A stretch of DNA of 64,000 nt from an uncultured Chloroflexota bacterium (GTDB taxonomy: Bacteria > Chloroflexota > Dehalococcoidia > Lucifugimonadales > UBA1127): positions 1-64,000 of the forward strand of contig CAJWQJ010000008.1 of the NCBI GenBank assembly GCA_913045315.1, written 5' to 3'. This document shows positions 54,767-63,741 of the stretch, piece after piece. A model generated the notes under the pieces. The model worked only from the letters and a program-made list of their open reading frames with translations. It was not told the origin of the DNA and ran no database searches. A program made the translations under genes and the position numbers. Every line of letters starts with the position of its first letter. The first letter of the stretch is position 1.

Positions 54767-55606
54767 ATGGCAATACTTAATTTTTTAAAAGACTACGAGC
54801 GAATCGCAAGATTTCGTTGGGGTAACTTTGATGGGCTAAAAGGACCTGGACCAGTTTTCATGATACCAATTATGCACTCAGGTCCAAAAGTTGACTTAAG
54901 AACAGAGGTAATAGACATCCCTAGACAAACTAATATTACAAAGGATAATGCTCCAATAGCAATCGATTTCCTAATTTACCTAAGAGTAATGGAAGAACAT
55001 GCCGATCGAGCGATTTTACAAGTAGAAGATTATCGATCAGCAGTAATTGGATTGGCGACCACAACTTTAAGAGCAGTTATAGGTGATATAGATCTAGATG
55101 ACGTTCTCTCTCAACGAGAAAGAATAAACAATCTTTTGCGTGATAAACTCGATTCAGAAACAGAACGCTGGGGAATTAAAGTTACAAATGTCGAAATCCG
55201 TGAAATAGAACCACCTGCAGATATCCAAGAAGCAATGAACAGGCAAATGTCAGCTGAAAGAGTTCGAAGAGCCGTAGTCCGTGAGGCTCAAGGAACGCGA
55301 GAAGCTGCAATCACTGTGGCTGAAGGAGAAAAACAAGCCGCAATTCTTACCGCTGAAGGACAGCGCCAATCAGAAATATTACATGCTGAAGGAGAAAAAC
55401 AAGCCGCAATTTTAAGAGCAGAAGGATTTAGCAGTGCCCTAGAACTTATAGAACAAATCGCGAAAAATATAAGTGGAGATACTCTTTCTTTACAATATTT
55501 CGAAACCCTTAAACATATTGGAGCAAGTGATTCTACCAAATACATTTTGCCAATGGAATTCACAAATGCTTTAAAGCCTTTTATTAACAAAACTCAAGTT
55601 GAATAG
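54767..55606 (+). CDS. SPFH/Band 7 membrane-scaffold protein (slipin type)
   Basis: 279 aa from the ATG at 54767 (GGAGG 5 nt before it); a TTG at 54755 would put the SD inside the coding region. Band 7 domain with GPGPVFMIPIMHSG, VDLRTEVIDIPRQTNITKDNAPI, IGDIDLDDVLSQRERIN, KVTNVEIREIEPP. Then a coiled coil with repeated AEGEKQAAIL units (27-bp duplicated DNA at ~55319 and ~55385). No N-terminal membrane span is visible, unlike usual slipins; the upstream NfeD protein may anchor it. Confidence 0.88.
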   Translation: MAILNFLKDYERIARFRWGNFDGLKGPGPVFMIPIMHSGPKVDLRTEVIDIPRQTNITKDNAPIAIDFLIYLRVMEEHADRAILQVEDYRSAVIGLATTTLRAVIGDIDLDDVLSQRERINNLLRDKLDSETERWGIKVTNVEIREIEPPADIQEAMNRQMSAERVRRAVVREAQGTREAAITVAEGEKQAAILTAEGQRQSEILHAEGEKQAAILRAEGFSSALELIEQIAKNISGDTLSLQYFETLKHIGASDSTKYILPMEFTNALKPFINKTQVE

Positions 55607-55674
55607 ATTGTTTTCAGCAAGATTTGAAAATCCAAAGACTTTTAAGTAAATAAAAATTTTTTTTCGTTCGTTAT

Positions 55675-56886
55675 TTATTGTAATATACCGTTTTCCTTCA
55701 ATACCTCAATTTCATCGCTGTCCATTCCCAATATATCTGAGAGAACCATATCAGTATGTTCTCCAATTGAAGGAGCAGCAAATTGATTATCAGGAGTTTT
55801 TGGAAGTCGAAAGCTTGGTCCATCATAAGGAACATCCCCCATAGTGCTGTGATTTAAAACTCTAAAATGATTTCGATGCACTAATTGAGGATCTTCATGC
55901 AAATCTTTAGTATTAGCAACGATACCTGCAGGAATATTTGAACTTTGCAATTTTTCTTGTAAACTCCAAGGTTCAAATTTTGAAGTCCATTCTGATATGT
56001 TCATGTCAATTTCATCTTCATATTGTTTCCGACCTTCAAACGATAAGAATTTTTTGTCACTTGCCCATACTGGACTACCCATAGCTTCTACTAGGCTTTT
56101 CCATTCTTCATCATTAGATATGGCAATTGCAATCCAACGATCATCACCTTCACATTGATAAGCACCATGTGGAGCATGTTCATTTGATCTGTTCCCTTGC
56201 CTCTGAAAAATTCTACCATTTACAGTGTATTCCATGACCGAAACAGCAGAAAATTGTATGCCAGCCTCTATTTGTGATTGATCAATATACTGACCTATTC
56301 CTGTTCGGCGTCTATAATCCAAAGCACCAACAAGAGCAGCAGTTAAAAACCTAGGAGAAACAAAGTCAGTATATGCTCCATAAACATACGTAGGGCCTCG
56401 ATCTGGCCATCCAGTAATAGTATAAAAACCTGCAATACCCCCGCCAGTATTTCCGGCTCCAGCAAATAGTGCATGAGGACCAGTTTGACCCTGTTGACAT
56501 GTGCTGAACATTATAAGATCAGGCTTAATCTCTCTTAAACTTTCATAATCCAAACCCCAATTTTTCATTGCTTTAGGTGTATAACTTTCAGCAACAATAT
56601 CAGCCCACAAAACTAGTTTTTTTGCAATTTCAATTGATTCTGGTTTCGACATGTCCATAGATAAGCTATATTTGCTGGAATTAAAATTTGCAAAAAACTG
56701 ACTATTGTTAATTCCCGGTACGCCATTCAAAGCTGGTTGTCCTAACCTTAAACTATCAGGACGAGTTGCTGACTCTATGTGTACAACTGTAGCACCATGA
56801 TCAGCTAAATATTTTACTGTTATTGGGCCAACACCAATCCATGCAAAGTCTGCAATTTTTATTCCTTCAAAAACCTTGCTAGTCAT
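55675..56886 (-). CDS. CaiB/BaiF class III CoA-transferase
   Basis: 403 aa; SD GGGGAGG upstream of the ATG. IKIADFAWIGVGPITVKYLADHGATVVHIES, NFNSSKYSLSMDM, MFSTCQQGQTGPHALFAGAGNTG, GQYIDQSQIEAGI (family acid, here Glu), NEHAPHGAYQC. Transfers CoA between carboxylic acids; substrate unknown. Adjacent and parallel to another class III transferase 22 bp upstream, probably one operon; such pairs can form heteromeric enzymes. Confidence 0.9.
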   Translation of the reverse strand: MTSKVFEGIKIADFAWIGVGPITVKYLADHGATVVHIESATRPDSLRLGQPALNGVPGINNSQFFANFNSSKYSLSMDMSKPESIEIAKKLVLWADIVAESYTPKAMKNWGLDYESLREIKPDLIMFSTCQQGQTGPHALFAGAGNTGGGIAGFYTITGWPDRGPTYVYGAYTDFVSPRFLTAALVGALDYRRRTGIGQYIDQSQIEAGIQFSAVSVMEYTVNGRIFQRQGNRSNEHAPHGAYQCEGDDRWIAIAISNDEEWKSLVEAMGSPVWASDKKFLSFEGRKQYEDEIDMNISEWTSKFEPWSLQEKLQSSNIPAGIVANTKDLHEDPQLVHRNHFRVLNHSTMGDVPYDGPSFRLPKTPDNQFAAPSIGEHTDMVLSDILGMDSDEIEVLKENGILQ

Positions 56887-56908
56887 TCCACTACCTCCCC
56901 ATTTAACA

Positions 56909-58177
56909 TTATATGATTGATTCGTTCTTTAGCTGCTGGAATAATGAATTATCAATTGCTAATTCATTTATGAAAATTTCATCATTATGTTCACCAATGG
57001 TTGGCGCAGATCGATGAATAACTATAGGAGTTTCACTCATTCTAAGAAAAGGACCTGGTAATCGAATTGTTTTTTCTAAGTATGGGTGGTAAACATCTAT
57101 AAGGTATTTCCTAGCTTCTAACTGTTCACTTTCAGCTATATCTTTACCGTTTGTCGCAGTTCCTAGTCGTAATTGTCTTTTTAATCCTTCTGCGAACAAT
57201 TCTACCTTAGTTTTAGTAAAGAAAAATTCTTGGACGTTCCCTTCAACCTTATCAACTACTTCTTGTGAAACTGAAGATCGATCGTAATCAGTGGCCCAAT
57301 TTATACTTTTGATAAAATCAGATGCCATACCTTCTGAATCCATCCAATCTACCATTCCTTGAGCAACTCTTCTCTGTGAGACCGCAGCCCCTCCAGATAT
57401 AGCAAAAACAACAAATCCATCCTTACAAGCCCAAGTTGACCGCATTTCAACCCCATTTGGATTAACATTCTTCATGTTATTTCTTCTTTTATATGTACCT
57501 AATAATGGCCAATATCCAGTAGCATCCATGTTGGTCCATATTACACATTCTTGAATTGAAACATCTACATGTTGAGTTTCTCCAGTCCCTTCTCTGTGAT
57601 AATAAGCAATCATTGAAGCAGCAGCACCTTCAACACCACCATGAAGGTAAGACTGAGGGATCCCGGGTCGAACTGGTGGACGATCAGGATCACCAGTCAT
57701 GTACATCAAACCTCCTCGAGCCATATTAATCAGATCTGTCGTTTTATGGTTAGAATGAGGTCCACTTTGACCATATGGAGTTATTGAGGTCAATATAATC
57801 TTAGGATTGATTTTAATCATCTCTTCATACCCTAATCCGATACTTGACAGATAACCCGGATCAAATGATTCAATAACAAAATCAGACGATTTAATTAAAT
57901 TAACAACAATATTTTTTGATAATGGAGAAGCAATATCTAATGTTATGCCTCTTTTATTCATATTACAAAATAACCAGGGAAGGCTTTTTTCAGGATGAGG
58001 ATCATCTTGAAAAAAAGGACTGGTATTCCGGCCAAGGTCACCTCCAGGAGGTTCAACTTTAATAACATCAGCACCTAAATCTGCAAGAACTTTACCACAC
58101 ATATAGCCCTTAACATCGGTCAAATCCAATACTCGTCGCCCTTGCAAAATACTATCCTGAGTATCTACAACAGCCAT
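56909..58177 (-). CDS. CaiB/BaiF class III CoA-transferase
   Basis: 422 aa from the ATG at 58177 with GGAGGTGATT directly before it; the frame opens further upstream (58240) without an SD. GRRVLDLTDVKGYMCGKVLADLGADVIKVEPPGGD, NMNKRGITLD, TSITPYGQSGPHS, VDVSIQECVIWTNMDATGYW (Glu at the family's acid position). The region ARGGLMYMTGDPDRPPVRPG is family typical. First gene of the pair with the transferase downstream; divergent from the LLM gene. Confidence 0.9.
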   Translation of the reverse strand: MAVVDTQDSILQGRRVLDLTDVKGYMCGKVLADLGADVIKVEPPGGDLGRNTSPFFQDDPHPEKSLPWLFCNMNKRGITLDIASPLSKNIVVNLIKSSDFVIESFDPGYLSSIGLGYEEMIKINPKIILTSITPYGQSGPHSNHKTTDLINMARGGLMYMTGDPDRPPVRPGIPQSYLHGGVEGAAASMIAYYHREGTGETQHVDVSIQECVIWTNMDATGYWPLLGTYKRRNNMKNVNPNGVEMRSTWACKDGFVVFAISGGAAVSQRRVAQGMVDWMDSEGMASDFIKSINWATDYDRSSVSQEVVDKVEGNVQEFFFTKTKVELFAEGLKRQLRLGTATNGKDIAESEQLEARKYLIDVYHPYLEKTIRLPGPFLRMSETPIVIHRSAPTIGEHNDEIFINELAIDNSLFQQLKNESII

Positions 58178-58330
58178 AATCACCTCCCCCTGAACTTGTG
58201 GATCAAAATTACCACACGACCTAATCATAAACAAGAGCAACTTTCAACGAAAAATGTTTGACAGAAATAGAAATACAAACATATGATGCAACTTAAATAC
58301 AACTTAAATACAGAAATATATAGAGGTGCC

Positions 58331-59341
58331 ATGCAGATTTATACTGGACTCAACACAAAAAAACTCGCAGATATTCCAGCCTTAGCAAAAAAAGCAGAGG
58401 ATTTGGGATTTGATGGTGTAGGATTTGGAGAAGTAAGTGTTGATGCATTTCTCCCTGCAACACTTTCTGCATCTTCTACCAATCGTTTATTAGTTGGCAC
58501 AAGTATAAGCCTAGCATTTGTTAGAAGCCCTATGGCAACAGCGTATACTTCATGGGGCATTCAAGAATTATCTAATGGAAGATTTGAATTAGGGTTAGGT
58601 ACTCAGGTAAAAGCACATAATGAGCGACGTTTTAGTGTGCCTTGGGTAGCTCCAGCTCCTCGACTCCGAGAATTAGTAAATTCAATTCGTGCGATCTGGG
58701 ACTGTTGGCAAAATGGAACAACATTAAACTTTCAAGGGGAACACTACAACTTCAATCTCATGCCACCTGAATTTAATCCTGGACCACTAGCATGTGGGAT
58801 TCCAAAAATCAATATTGCAGCAATGAACACCAATATGGTTCAGTTAGCAGGAGAAGTTGGTGACGGATTTCTCCCGCATGGATTTAATACCTCAAAGTAT
58901 GTAAATGAAATTACATTACCTGAACTTGAAACCGGTGCAAAACGAGCAGGTAGAACTTTGAAAGACTTCACAATAAGTGGAGGCGGATTTATTGCAAGTG
59001 GACTTGATGATAAAGAAGTTGCAAGGCAATTCGAAGTTGTACGCAGACGGATATCATTCTATGGTTCTACACGAGCTTACAGACCAGTTTTAGAAGTGCA
59101 CGGATGGGAAAAAACTGGCGATCAATTACGAGAAATGTCAAAAAATAATCAGTGGGATGAAATGCCTGGATTAGTAACCGATGAAATGGTAGAAGCTTTC
59201 GCAATAGTAGGAAAGTATAAAGATTTACCTGATATGTTAAAAAAGCGATATCATTATGCCAGCAGAATTAACTTAGAATTCCCCAAAACAGCTGAGGCAG
59301 AAGAGGAAATTTTAGCGGCTATGGCAGCAATGAAATCATAA
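58331..59341 (+). CDS. LLM-class F420-dependent oxidoreductase (TIGR03617-like)
   Basis: 336 aa from the ATG at 58331, preceded by GAGGTG; an upstream ATG at 58283 would add 16 residues. Barrel motifs: MQIYTGLNTKKLADIPALAKK, FDGVGFGEVSVDAFLP, LLVGTSISLAFVRSPMATAYTSWGIQELSNGRFELGLGTQVKAHNERRF, WVAPAPRLRELVNSIRAIW. It belongs to the subgroup typical of Mycobacterium F420 enzymes by memory. Divergent from the CoA-transferase pair, so it may act in the same catabolic route. Confidence 0.88.
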   Translation: MQIYTGLNTKKLADIPALAKKAEDLGFDGVGFGEVSVDAFLPATLSASSTNRLLVGTSISLAFVRSPMATAYTSWGIQELSNGRFELGLGTQVKAHNERRFSVPWVAPAPRLRELVNSIRAIWDCWQNGTTLNFQGEHYNFNLMPPEFNPGPLACGIPKINIAAMNTNMVQLAGEVGDGFLPHGFNTSKYVNEITLPELETGAKRAGRTLKDFTISGGGFIASGLDDKEVARQFEVVRRRISFYGSTRAYRPVLEVHGWEKTGDQLREMSKNNQWDEMPGLVTDEMVEAFAIVGKYKDLPDMLKKRYHYASRINLEFPKTAEAEEEILAAMAAMKS

Positions 59342-59359
59342 ATTATCTATCTTGCATAA

Positions 59360-60292
59360 ATGACAACTAACAATTTTATCAATCCAAATGAAAATTCTGA
59401 AGGAAATTCTTTCAAGTATGGTTCTGTGGCACTTATAGGAAAACCCAATGTGGGCAAGTCAACAATTCTCAACTCAATACTGGGTGAAAAGCTATCAATC
59501 ACTTCTAGACGACCTCAGACTACAAGACATAGAATACTTGGGATACTCACAGGTAATTCATATCAAATTGAATTCCATGACACCCCTGGATTCTCTAATC
59601 ACGTAAAAGATTTATTAAATCAAAGAATGCGATCAAAAATACGGGAGGTTATTGGACTAGTAGATTTAATTTTACTGGTCGTACCACCATATCCTCCATC
59701 TTTAGTTGAAAACAAACTTATAGAGGACATTCAAAAAAGTGATAGCAAATCAATATTAGTAATTAACAAAATTGATCGAGTAGTAAAACCTTCTCTTCTT
59801 CCACTTATTTCAAATTATAAAAAAACTCATGATTTTTTAGAAATAATTCCTATAAGTGCAAAAAAACATGAAGGGATTCCTACGCTTATTTCTAAAATTA
59901 TTCATTATCTCCCCTACGGATCTCCTGTTTATGAAAACGAGGAAATAACAGATAGAAGTGAACGATTCATTGCTTCTGAATTAATCCGAGAACAATTATT
60001 TATACTCTTTGGGCAAGAAATTCCATTTGATACTGCAGTAGAAATAGAAACATTTAAAGAAAATTCCCAGAAGAATCAAAAGGATTTAATCGAAGCAGTG
60101 ATTTATGTCAATAAAACAACTCAAAAACAAATTTTAATTGGTTCAAGCGGTAACAAGCTTAAAACCTTGGGAATTAATTCTCGACAAGAAATAGAAGTAA
60201 CTTTAGGTAGAAAAATTTTTTTAAGTCTCTGGGTGCAAGTAAAAGAAGAATGGAAACAAAATCCTGCTTTCCTTGAACAAATTGGATATTAA
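59360..60292 (+). CDS. era: GTPase Era
   Basis: 310 aa. GTPase that binds 16S rRNA 3' end in 30S maturation. G1 GKPNVGKST, G2 TSRRPQTTRHR, G3 DTPGF, G4 NKID, G5 SAKK; C-terminal KH domain with IVNKTTQKQILIGSSGNKLKTLG. There is no good SD in front of the ATG at 59360. Starts 18 bp after the LLM gene, so the two may be on one transcript. Confidence 0.95.
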   Translation: MTTNNFINPNENSEGNSFKYGSVALIGKPNVGKSTILNSILGEKLSITSRRPQTTRHRILGILTGNSYQIEFHDTPGFSNHVKDLLNQRMRSKIREVIGLVDLILLVVPPYPPSLVENKLIEDIQKSDSKSILVINKIDRVVKPSLLPLISNYKKTHDFLEIIPISAKKHEGIPTLISKIIHYLPYGSPVYENEEITDRSERFIASELIREQLFILFGQEIPFDTAVEIETFKENSQKNQKDLIEAVIYVNKTTQKQILIGSSGNKLKTLGINSRQEIEVTLGRKIFLSLWVQVKEEWKQNPAFLEQIGY

Positions 60293-60310
60293 ACACTGTT
60301 ATTTATAAAT

Positions 60311-60348
60311 GTTACAAAAACGTAATCTTGCTGTAATCCTAAAGTAAA
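60311..60348 (+). promoter_or_regulatory. GlnR-like operator array upstream of PII gene
   Basis: Four five-base half-sites at exact 11-bp steps: GTTAC (60311), GTAAT (60322), GTAAT (60333), GTAAA (60344), each separated by 6 nt. The same GTWAC-N6-GTAAT start occurs before amt. This spacing fits actinobacterial GlnR sites (GTnAC-N6-GnAAC). The PII ATG is 50 bp downstream. Confidence 0.7.
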
Positions 60349-60398
60349 ATGCATCATGTATATTTTTTTCGTATTCATAAGAAAGGAGAGTATCTTCA

Positions 60399-60752
60399 AT
60401 GATTAAAATAGAGGCAATAGTAAGGCCAGAAAAAGTTAATCAAGTCACTGCTGCACTTTTAGATGTTGGATGCGGTGGTTTCCATTACCAAAATGTAACT
60501 GGTCAAGGCCGACAACAAGGAGTGGAAGTATTCACTGGACGGGGAGGCCAAACAGCAACTCGGGCTGCTATGCCTAAAACAATTATCACAACTGTAGTCC
60601 AGGACGATCAACAAGCTACAGTAGTTGAAGCAATTATTGCAGCTGCCAAAACAGGAGATGAAGGAGCAATAGGTGACGGAAAAATATTCATCTCAAGTGT
60701 TAGCGATGCAATCAGAGTCCGAACAAATGAATCTGGTGAAGATGTACTTTGA
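60399..60752 (+). CDS. glnB: PII-family nitrogen regulator with atypical T-loop
   Basis: 117 aa, trimeric signal protein that senses 2-oxoglutarate and ATP/ADP. MIKIEAIVRPEKVNQVTAALLDVG, the T-loop GRQQGVEVFTGRGGQTATRA, PKTIITTVVQDDQ, GDGKIFISSVSDAIRVRT (ATP-site signature GDGKIF). The usual RGAEY segment with Tyr51 is absent, so uridylylation is not expected. AAAGGAG SD. Upstream operator array listed separately. amt follows, 111 bp away with its own operator. Confidence 0.94.
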   Translation: MIKIEAIVRPEKVNQVTAALLDVGCGGFHYQNVTGQGRQQGVEVFTGRGGQTATRAAMPKTIITTVVQDDQQATVVEAIIAAAKTGDEGAIGDGKIFISSVSDAIRVRTNESGEDVL

Positions 60753-60785
60753 TAACTAAGATTCAATATTTAATATCACATAAAC

Positions 60786-60812
60786 GTAACATTTACGTAA
60801 TTCTCAAGAAAT
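60786..60812 (+). promoter_or_regulatory. GlnR-like operator array upstream of amt
   Basis: GTAAC (60786), GTAAT (60797) and GAAAT (60808), each 11 bp apart, with 6-nt spacers. The first two repeat the GTWAC-N6-GTAAT pattern upstream of the PII gene, including the shared core ACGTAAT. Confidence 0.68.
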
Positions 60813-60863
60813 AATAAGAGAATAAACTGATTTACAGAAATTTAAATACGAAAGGATCTTTTT

Positions 60864-62069
60864 ATGGATAGCGGAAATATGGCATGGATGCTTACCGCAA
60901 GTGCTTTGGTTCTTTTTATGACGCCAGGCCTTGCTTTTTTTTACGGAGGATTAGTTAGAGCAAAAAATATTGTTAATACCATCATGTTAAGCTTTATAGC
61001 GATGGGAGTTGTCAGTATTGTATGGGTGCTTTGGGGTTATAGCTTAGCATTTGGTCCCGGTGGCAGTTTTATAGGCAACTTTGATCATTTTGCACTTAAT
61101 GGAATCGCAGCGGATGATGGAGAAACATTAATATTTGTAGTATTTCAAATGATGTTCGCAATTATCACTCCTGCACTTATTACTGGTGCATTTGCTGAGA
61201 GATTTAAGTTTTCGACATATATGATTTTTCTAGTTCTTTGGGTAACTCTTGTATACGCACCTGTATGTCACTGGGTTTGGGCTGCTGATGGATGGTTATT
61301 TGAAAGAGGAGCCTTAGATTTCGCTGGTGGTACTGTTGTTCATATCAATGCTGGTATAGCTGCTGTTGCTGCAGCTTGGTTAGTTGGAAAACGACGAAAT
61401 ATAGACCGGGGAGTTGAACCTCATAGCGTTCCATTTGTAGTTCTAGGTGCAGGCATGCTGTGGTTTGGTTGGTTCGGTTTTAATGCTGGATCTGGTTTAG
61501 CAGCTAATGCTTTAGCAGCAAACGCATTCCTCGTCACTAACGTTGCAGCTGCCTCAGCCGCAGTTAGTTGGACAATAATTGCTCAAATAAAAACAGGTAA
61601 ATTTAGTGCTGTAGGTGCAGCATCTGGTGCTGTTGCAGGATTAGTAGCAATAACACCTGCTTCTGGATTTGTAGATGTTGTTGGTGCTCTTGCCATAGGT
61701 ATTGGAGCAGGTGCAATTTGCTACGGAGCAGTTCTCATTCGAGCTAAAGTTAGCTTAGATGATGCATTGGAGGTATTCCCAGTTCACGGTATAGGTGGCA
61801 TCTGGGGCGCCTTAGCTACTGGCATATTTGCCGTAGAAGCTATTGGTGGTACTGCAGGTCTTCTTGAAGGAAACGGTGCACAAATGACAGAACAGTTCAT
61901 AGCCGTTATAGCTACTCTCATCTATTCCTTTATTGTGAGTGTAATTATTCTAAAAGTACTTGATGTAATACCAGGATTGGGGTTACGTGTCTCTGAAAAA
62001 GACGAGGATGCTGGATTGGATATATCATTGCATGGTGAAAGAGGATACGTTCACGACGGTGCTGATTAG
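60864..62069 (+). CDS. amt: Ammonium transporter
   Basis: 401 aa, eleven membrane spans. TPGLAFFYGGLVRAKN, SWxx equivalents, HWVWAADGWL, the first pore His in GGTVVHINAG, and the second in FPVHGIGGIWG. N-terminus outside without a signal peptide visible. GAAAGGATC SD. Forms the trimeric ammonia channel whose gate is blocked by PII. Transcription probably ends at the hairpin 62082-62128. Confidence 0.97.
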   Translation: MDSGNMAWMLTASALVLFMTPGLAFFYGGLVRAKNIVNTIMLSFIAMGVVSIVWVLWGYSLAFGPGGSFIGNFDHFALNGIAADDGETLIFVVFQMMFAIITPALITGAFAERFKFSTYMIFLVLWVTLVYAPVCHWVWAADGWLFERGALDFAGGTVVHINAGIAAVAAAWLVGKRRNIDRGVEPHSVPFVVLGAGMLWFGWFGFNAGSGLAANALAANAFLVTNVAAASAAVSWTIIAQIKTGKFSAVGAASGAVAGLVAITPASGFVDVVGALAIGIGAGAICYGAVLIRAKVSLDDALEVFPVHGIGGIWGALATGIFAVEAIGGTAGLLEGNGAQMTEQFIAVIATLIYSFIVSVIILKVLDVIPGLGLRVSEKDEDAGLDISLHGERGYVHDGAD

Positions 62070-62081
62070 ATGCTTTTCTAG

Positions 62082-62128
62082 ATACAATAAAAAGGAGCTT
62101 CTATTCAAGAAGCTCCTTTTTATTGTAT
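62082..62128. terminator. Bidirectional terminator after amt
   Basis: Arms 62082-62102 and 62108-62128 are perfect complements over 21 bp around a 5-nt loop. The stem core is AAAAAGGAGCTTCT with U5-type ends on either strand. It serves amt and, on the other strand, the membrane-protein gene whose stop codon (62120) lies inside the right arm. Confidence 0.93.
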
Positions 62129-62587
62129 TGAATAACCCAAATAAATTATTATCCCAAAACAAAGATTTGCAAAACAAAAAACTATTCCATTAAATTTGTC
62201 ATCCTTTAACCAAAAATAGTTAGGCTTTGAAAACTCATCAGATGTAATCGCAGGATGTAATTTTTCAACTACCCCAAGTAATATTCCAAATATAATATAT
62301 TGAACTAGTATCAATAATACTGTTACAAGAATAATTGATCCTTCAAAAGAATACGCATATGTATAAATAATCCCTAAAATTCCAAATATAATCCCGCAAC
62401 ATAAACTTCCAAATATATAAATCCCTGATACGTCAGTAAACACCATTGAACCGATAAAATGAAATGGATTTATGCTAAATAAGTTTGGGAATTTAAAATG
62501 CAACAAATATATACTAAATAAAGCCACTGATCCGGAAAAAATACCTAAGACAGCCCCAAACAAAAGATCTAAAAATTCCAATTCCAT
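62120..62587 (-). CDS. Membrane protein of unknown function
   Basis: 155 aa with four hydrophobic spans (about residues 8-28, 45-75, 80-105 and 132-152) and short polar loops. The ATG at 62587 is preceded by AAAGGA. No recognised motif. The gene is convergent with amt and diverges from hflK; the terminator hairpin extends into its last codons. Confidence 0.65.
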   Translation of the reverse strand: MELEFLDLLFGAVLGIFSGSVALFSIYLLHFKFPNLFSINPFHFIGSMVFTDVSGIYIFGSLCCGIIFGILGIIYTYAYSFEGSIILVTVLLILVQYIIFGILLGVVEKLHPAITSDEFSKPNYFWLKDDKFNGIVFCFANLCFGIIIYLGYSIQ

Positions 62588-62656
62588 CTTTCCTTTATAT
62601 CTTAAATAAAAACTAATATAGTTAACTATTTATAAATACTCATAAAGGTTAACTTG

Positions 62657-62696
62657 CACAATTTACTCTGATCATTCACAATTTACTCTGATCATT
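62657..62696. repeat. Perfect tandem duplication of 20 bp upstream of hflK
   Basis: The unit CACAATTTACTCTGATCATT occurs at 62657-62676 and again at 62677-62696, 36 bp before the hflK ATG. The two copies are identical and directly adjacent. It contains TGATCA. It may be a duplicated operator or a recent slippage event. Confidence 0.9.
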
Positions 62697-62732
62697 ATAG
62701 AATAAATCAATAAAAATTGTAGGATAAATTAG

Positions 62733-63737
62733 ATGGTACGTGGTGGAAATGGACCTTCATTCGATGGAGGTAAATTTTTTGACTCCTTTTCAGAATTATT
62801 CAGATCTGTGTTGGGTCGAGGGTTTTCCTTTTGGCTAGTAATAATTGCAGTTATTGCAATTATTTGGCTTGCTACGGGAATATATTCAGTCAAACCCAGA
62901 GAACAAGGTGTTATCAGGTTATTCGGTTCATTTCAAGAACAAACAGGCCCTGGACTACATTGGAGATTCCCTGATCCAATAACTTCCCTTGAGCGAGTAG
63001 ACACTGAGTCAATACGAACAGCTACAATAGGATATAGAATAAATGAAATAGGTACAGTAACTCAGGTTCCACAAGAATCCCTTATGCTTACAGCTGATAA
63101 TAGCATCGTTGAAGCACAAATGGTTGTTCAGTACAAGGTTGGAGACGCTAGGGATTTTACTTTTAACGTTGCAAACCCTGAGAAAGTATTATTTACTACC
63201 GCAGAGGTATCACTTCGAAGCATAGTCGGTAGAACTAATCTTGTAGAAGTATTAACTACTGGTCGTTCAAAAGTTGAGCAGGATACACGATTATTTCTGG
63301 AAAACCTACTCGAAAAATATCAGGTTGGTATATTAGTTACGGATGTAAAATTACAAACAGTTGATCCACCTGAAGAAGTTAAGGATGCTTTTCAAGAAGT
63401 CACTAGGGCTCTGGAAGACGAAACTAGATTAGAAAACGAGGCAAAAGCATATGAAGCTTCTCAGATTCCTGTAGCAAAAGGTCAGGTTCAAGTGACAATC
63501 CGAGAGGCAGCAGCATATTACCAACAAGAGGTTGAACGATCTACAGGTGAAGCTTTAAGATTCTTAGCGTTACTTGAAGAGTATAGGACTGCCCCCGAGA
63601 TTACCATCGAAAGACTGTATATTGAAGCTATGGAATCTATACTTCAAAAGACCGATAAAACAATAATAGACACAAATGTTGAAGTGTTACCATTATTAGA
63701 TATTGATACAGGTACACCACGTTTAGGAACGCAATAG
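62733..63737 (+). CDS. hflK: HflK, SPFH-domain regulator of FtsH
   Basis: 334 aa. N-terminal cytoplasmic Gly-rich segment, one span (FWLVIIAVIAIIWLATGIYSV), then the SPFH domain: REQGVIRLFGSFQEQTGPGLHWRFPDPI, ESLMLTADNSIVEAQMVVQYKV, and VTDVKLQTVDPPEEVKDAFQEV. HflK and HflC form a ring complex around the FtsH protease. hflC follows 4 bp after the stop. Confidence 0.93.
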   Translation: MVRGGNGPSFDGGKFFDSFSELFRSVLGRGFSFWLVIIAVIAIIWLATGIYSVKPREQGVIRLFGSFQEQTGPGLHWRFPDPITSLERVDTESIRTATIGYRINEIGTVTQVPQESLMLTADNSIVEAQMVVQYKVGDARDFTFNVANPEKVLFTTAEVSLRSIVGRTNLVEVLTTGRSKVEQDTRLFLENLLEKYQVGILVTDVKLQTVDPPEEVKDAFQEVTRALEDETRLENEAKAYEASQIPVAKGQVQVTIREAAAYYQQEVERSTGEALRFLALLEEYRTAPEITIERLYIEAMESILQKTDKTIIDTNVEVLPLLDIDTGTPRLGTQ

Positions 63738-63741
63738 TAAA

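Noticed and set aside
62657..62696. Insertion-sequence target duplication
   Set aside because: The copies are directly adjacent with no element between them.
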